A stretch of DNA of 64,000 bases. It comes from Gnetum montanum (taxonomy: Eukaryota; Streptophyta; Gnetopsida; Gnetales; Gnetaceae). Below are positions 60,942-64,000 of the stretch, in pieces. The notes beneath the pieces are model-generated. The model was not told where the DNA came from. It saw nothing but the letters and a program-made list of their open reading frames with translations, and made no database searches. How positions within the stretch are numbered: position 1 is the stretch's first letter; each line of letters opens with the position of its first letter. A program made the translations under genes and the position numbers. The stretch is from positions 10,350 through 74,349 of the forward strand of contig MNCI01035273.1 in NCBI GenBank assembly GCA_015680685.1. Direction: 5' to 3'.

Positions 60942-61682
60942 TGATGAGTCACAAGGTACCCACACCTAACCATACGAATCATAAGCATTCACATGTGATT
61001 TAGTTCCACTTGTGAGGTATAAGTATATGGTTAAGTGAAAATGAGGTATGTGACTTTTATCATTCTATATTGTATAAGTTTGATCACCTAGAACAAGAAT
61101 GAAAGGTAGAGGAATTTAATATATAATTAATCTATTGCTTAGCTAGTCTAACACAAGTACTTGTTCCCATTCTCTAGACACATCATGAATGGATATAACA
61201 CTATTGGGTTACCAAATGTTAAGCATTTCTAGGTTGCTAAGTGCTACATGTGTGCTTAAAGTGGTCATGCTTGTGTTCATTAACAATTGAAAATTAATTG
61301 CTTAATTAAAATGCATTAAAGTAAAGTGCATGAATATTAAATGCATTAAAGGAAACATTCATTTATTCTTAGTGCTGCAAGGATTATCAAAAGGATTCAT
61401 CTTTATTTTTGTCACACTGTTGTTTTTAAGTACATTAGTGCTCAAATAAAGATACGTACACACTTAGAATCCTACTATAGGCACTCAGAAAATATTCTAA
61501 CTTTGGAGAAAACAAACTACAAGAGCTTCGCTATGCTATGATGAAAACTATATGAAAATTTTGTGCCCAAATGCTATATTTATCGACCAACATATGCCTT
61601 GTGATATCGAATATTTGACATCACATCTTGGGCTTTAATATTGGGTATCCAATATTGGAGCACATCAAAACATGATTCATCA
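60942..61682 (-). repeat. Element D 5' LTR, with internal deletion
   Basis: Plus-strand start TGATGAGTCA, end GATTCATCA. 741 bp; lacks about 82 bases found in the partner, between short AGT-containing matches (TTTAGTTCCAC here; TCTAGTCAAA and CTCAGTTCCAC there). Confidence 0.88.
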
Positions 61683-63850
61683 CCTTGGACAACCTTGAGC
61701 AAGTGCCTAAAAGGCATGTGGAGAGGAATCTTCAGCTTAATTGGTAGAAAATCCATCTAATGGTCCAAGAAGGAATTGTACTAGGGCATAGAACTTCTTA
61801 TGTAGGGATTGAGGTGGACCCTAAAAGGATAAGGGTCATCCAAGGAATAACTTGCCAATTAGAAACCATTTAGGATGTTCAGTCATTCATTAGACACATT
61901 GGCTAATATCGAGAATTCATATAGAATTTCTCTACGAGACCAAAAATGTTGGTCAAGCTAACAAAGAAAGATGCTTCATTCATCTAGAAAAGGAATGAAA
62001 AAATGCATTCTAAAGCCTCAAGCATAAGCTCATTGAGACTCCAATTCTACAAGAACTGATTGGTCTAGACTGTTTCATATCATGATAGATGCATCAAATT
62101 ATGCCTTGGAAGCCATGCTTACATAGTTGGATGACAAGAAATGTCCATATTACATCCATTGTGCAAGTTAAAGCATTGTGGGTGCACAATTGAATTACAC
62201 CAAAATGGAGAAAGAACTAATGGCAATGGTGTATGCTCTAGAAATGTTTAGGCACTATGTGCTTGGATACAAAGCGTTTGTCCACACAAATCATAGTGCC
62301 ATTCACTTCCTCATGAACAAGCCAATGGTGAGCCCCCATGTCATATGGTGGTCAGTGATCTTGCAGAAGTTTGATCTTACAATGATAGATCAAAAGGGAA
62401 CTAAGAATGTTGTCACTATACTTTTCTTGATTATGATGAGATAACAAAAAGAAGAAGAGCCCACTCTTTAACCAATTTCATAATGAACTCCTCTTTGCTA
62501 GTACAATAAATGAAAAAGTACATGCAGACCAAAAATGGTATGATGACATCCTTACTTATCTTCTTACTCAAGAGATGCCACAATATTTGGGCTATAGGAA
62601 GAAATAACAGTTTCTTCATTAGGCCAAATTCTTCATGAAAATCAGTGGACATCTTTATAAGGTGTGCATCGATGGCTTAGTTCATTGGTGTGTACCTGAT
62701 GTCGATCAATTGTGCATTCTCTAGGATGCTCATGAGGGTCCTTATGGGGGCCACTATGCTAGGAGATGCATGGCCATTAAGATCTTGATGGTAGGATATT
62801 ATTGGCCAACTATCTTTAGGGAAGCCCACCAATTTTTTTCTCTTTTGAATGTTGTCAATGAGATGGTGGGATGATTGCTCAAATGGAGGGACCTCAACAA
62901 TGGATTCAACCACTGGAACCCTTCAACATATGAGGCATTGACTTCATGGATCCCATCACACCGATGCTAAATGGAAAGGCATATATAATCATCACCATTG
63001 ATTACTGCACAAAATGGGTATAAGTAACAACTATCATCAATTGTACATCATCCACTACTATGTGGTTTGTACAACAAAATGTTGTGAATAGGTTTGGGCT
63101 ACCATGTGCATTGATTTTTGACAACGGAACCCATATTATAAGTGCTACCTTTTGCAAGCTTGGGGATTGAACATAAACTAACAACACCCTACCACCCCCA
63201 AGCCAATGGTCAAGCAAAAGTTACCAATAGGAAGATCATGAAGATCCTAATAAGAACTATTAACAAATATAGGAGAGATTGGAGCACAAAACTTGACAAT
63301 GCCATCTGGGCCTATCACTCAACATGGAAACTCCCTATAGGCTACTCTCCCTATAAGCTCGTGTATAGAAAATTACCAACTCTACTTATCTAATCTGAGC
63401 TCTGTACAATTTCAATAACATGTGACTTAGATCTTGACCTTAGTCTAGCACAAAGAGAATGACTGATAAACTTAACATGCAAGAAGAAAATTGATTAATG
63501 GTCCTATCTTGGAACAAGGAATTTAACAAAAAGTGGCATGACCTTAGAATTAAAAAAGTTAGATTTCAATTAGGAGATAAGGTCATATACTAAAACCCCA
63601 CACGAGTACCTTAATGAACCAAGTATTAGACATTGTGGAAATGGCCTTACATCATCTACAAAACCTTTACTTCTGGGGTCATGTTAATTTAAAAACTTGA
63701 GAGCCTAAAAAAAAAGCAGCTGGTCAACACATAATAAGTCAAATCTTTTCATGAACAAATGCAAGCCAATGGAAGCAACACCTCAATGAATGGACAACCA
63801 CACTCAATTTTTCAGATCTCCTCCTTACAACTTAGTAATGAAAGAGATGG
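61683..63850 (+). pseudogene. pol: pol of element C, second part (RT end, RNase H, INT)
   Basis: Resumes where 51814 stops: LDNLEQVPKRHVE, then HLMVQEGIVLGHR, RVIQGIT (61735-61860). RNase H at 62178-62444 is open (EKELMAMVYALEMFRHYVLG, HTNHSAIHFLMNKP; one acidic position, the usual Asp of TDH, is Asn). Integrase from about 62580: CxxC zone decayed; core near 62930-63240 keeps both Asp (GIDFMDP, FDNGTHI) but Glu is Lys (QAKVTNRKI at about 63208-63236). AYHSTWKLPIGYSPYKLVYR is open at 63142-63393. The C-terminal part continues, with stops, to about 63800. Confidence 0.82.
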
Positions 63851-64000
63851 CCATCCATGCTAATCATTATATTGGCTTCTTAGTTTTTCATCTTTTTCTT
63901 TTTGACATTTTTTTACACTTTGTTAATTTTCAAATTTTTGTTTTACAACATCATTAGTATGTTTTATCTTTCTTGAATATTTTACAATTTCTTTTATATT
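63851..64000 (+). other. Start of the 3' non-coding region of element C
   Basis: T-rich sequence equivalent to 17740-17900 of element A. The 3' LTR of C and the remaining hAT sequence must lie beyond the window. Confidence 0.55.

Larger units (their letters stand above)
51815..61682 (-). mobile_element. Element D: complete Ty3/gypsy retrotransposon nested in element C
   Basis: 9.87 kb on the minus strand, inside C's RT gene, with a target duplication CCTTA (51810-51814) and CCTTG (61683-61687), one base changed. LTR, primer site, gag, PR, RT, RNase H, INT, non-coding region and polypurine tract are all present. It lacks B's extra ORF. It is younger than C by nesting. Confidence 0.9.

Noticed and set aside
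1-64000. CRISPR array, bacterial operon or organellar DNA
   Set aside because: No regularly spaced repeats, no operon-like gene packing, and intron-bearing plant-type gene remnants with LTR elements throughout.

Overview
This window looks like intergenic DNA from a very large, AT-rich vascular-plant genome, most likely a gymnosperm (inference: one split plant-type gene among old, mutually nested Ty3/gypsy retrotransposons full of stop codons). About three quarters of it is mobile DNA. No intact protein-coding gene is visible.

Layout. 1-1830: tail and LTR of an unrelated LTR element, then a 213-codon coding fragment I cannot name. 3059-3811 (minus): a broken LONELY GUY (LOG, cytokinin-activating phosphoribohydrolase) gene, with its probable 5' exon and promoter at 4697-5600. 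The promoter, 5' exon and part of intron 1 recur in inverted orientation at 25899-29645, so 4251-29645 is a large diverged inverted duplication around a spacer of transposable elements. 6370-7020: tRNA-like SINE copies. 7021-10125 and 20695-24582: two related minus-strand retrotransposon pieces that carry a coiled-coil ORF (called G and E here).

Five long elements of one superfamily have tRNA-Asp-type primer binding sites, TGATGA...TCATCA-like LTR ends, and the gag-PR-RT-RNaseH-INT order (Athila/Tat-like Ty3). Element A (+, 10744-20398) is complete, with TSD GTAGC. Element B (-, 31013-43221) is complete, with TSD CTAAT; it sits inside an older LTR, F (30548-31012 and 43227-43640), and carries an extra ~2.7 kb ORF after integrase. 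Element C (+, 47025 to beyond 64000) has inserted into a hAT-type transposase gene (45156-47024). Element D (-, 51815-61682) has inserted into C's reverse transcriptase gene, with TSD CCTTA/CCTTG. E is truncated.

All pol genes are dead. Many of the inactivating changes at catalytic residues are G-to-A transitions, and the primer binding sites show the same C-to-T/G-to-A bias, consistent with decay by cytosine methylation.

The assembly has a 40-N gap at 13063-13102 and single Ns at 24303, 47464 and 47941. The 476-bp piece between the last two Ns appears to be in the wrong orientation: flipped, it completes C's 5' LTR, primer site and leader.

The most promising under-described item is B's post-integrase ORF. 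Its ATG directly follows a CAG that looks like a splice acceptor, it has a globular N-terminal part and a coiled-coil C-terminal half, and related forms lie in G and E. All identities and alignments are by eye; none was computed.
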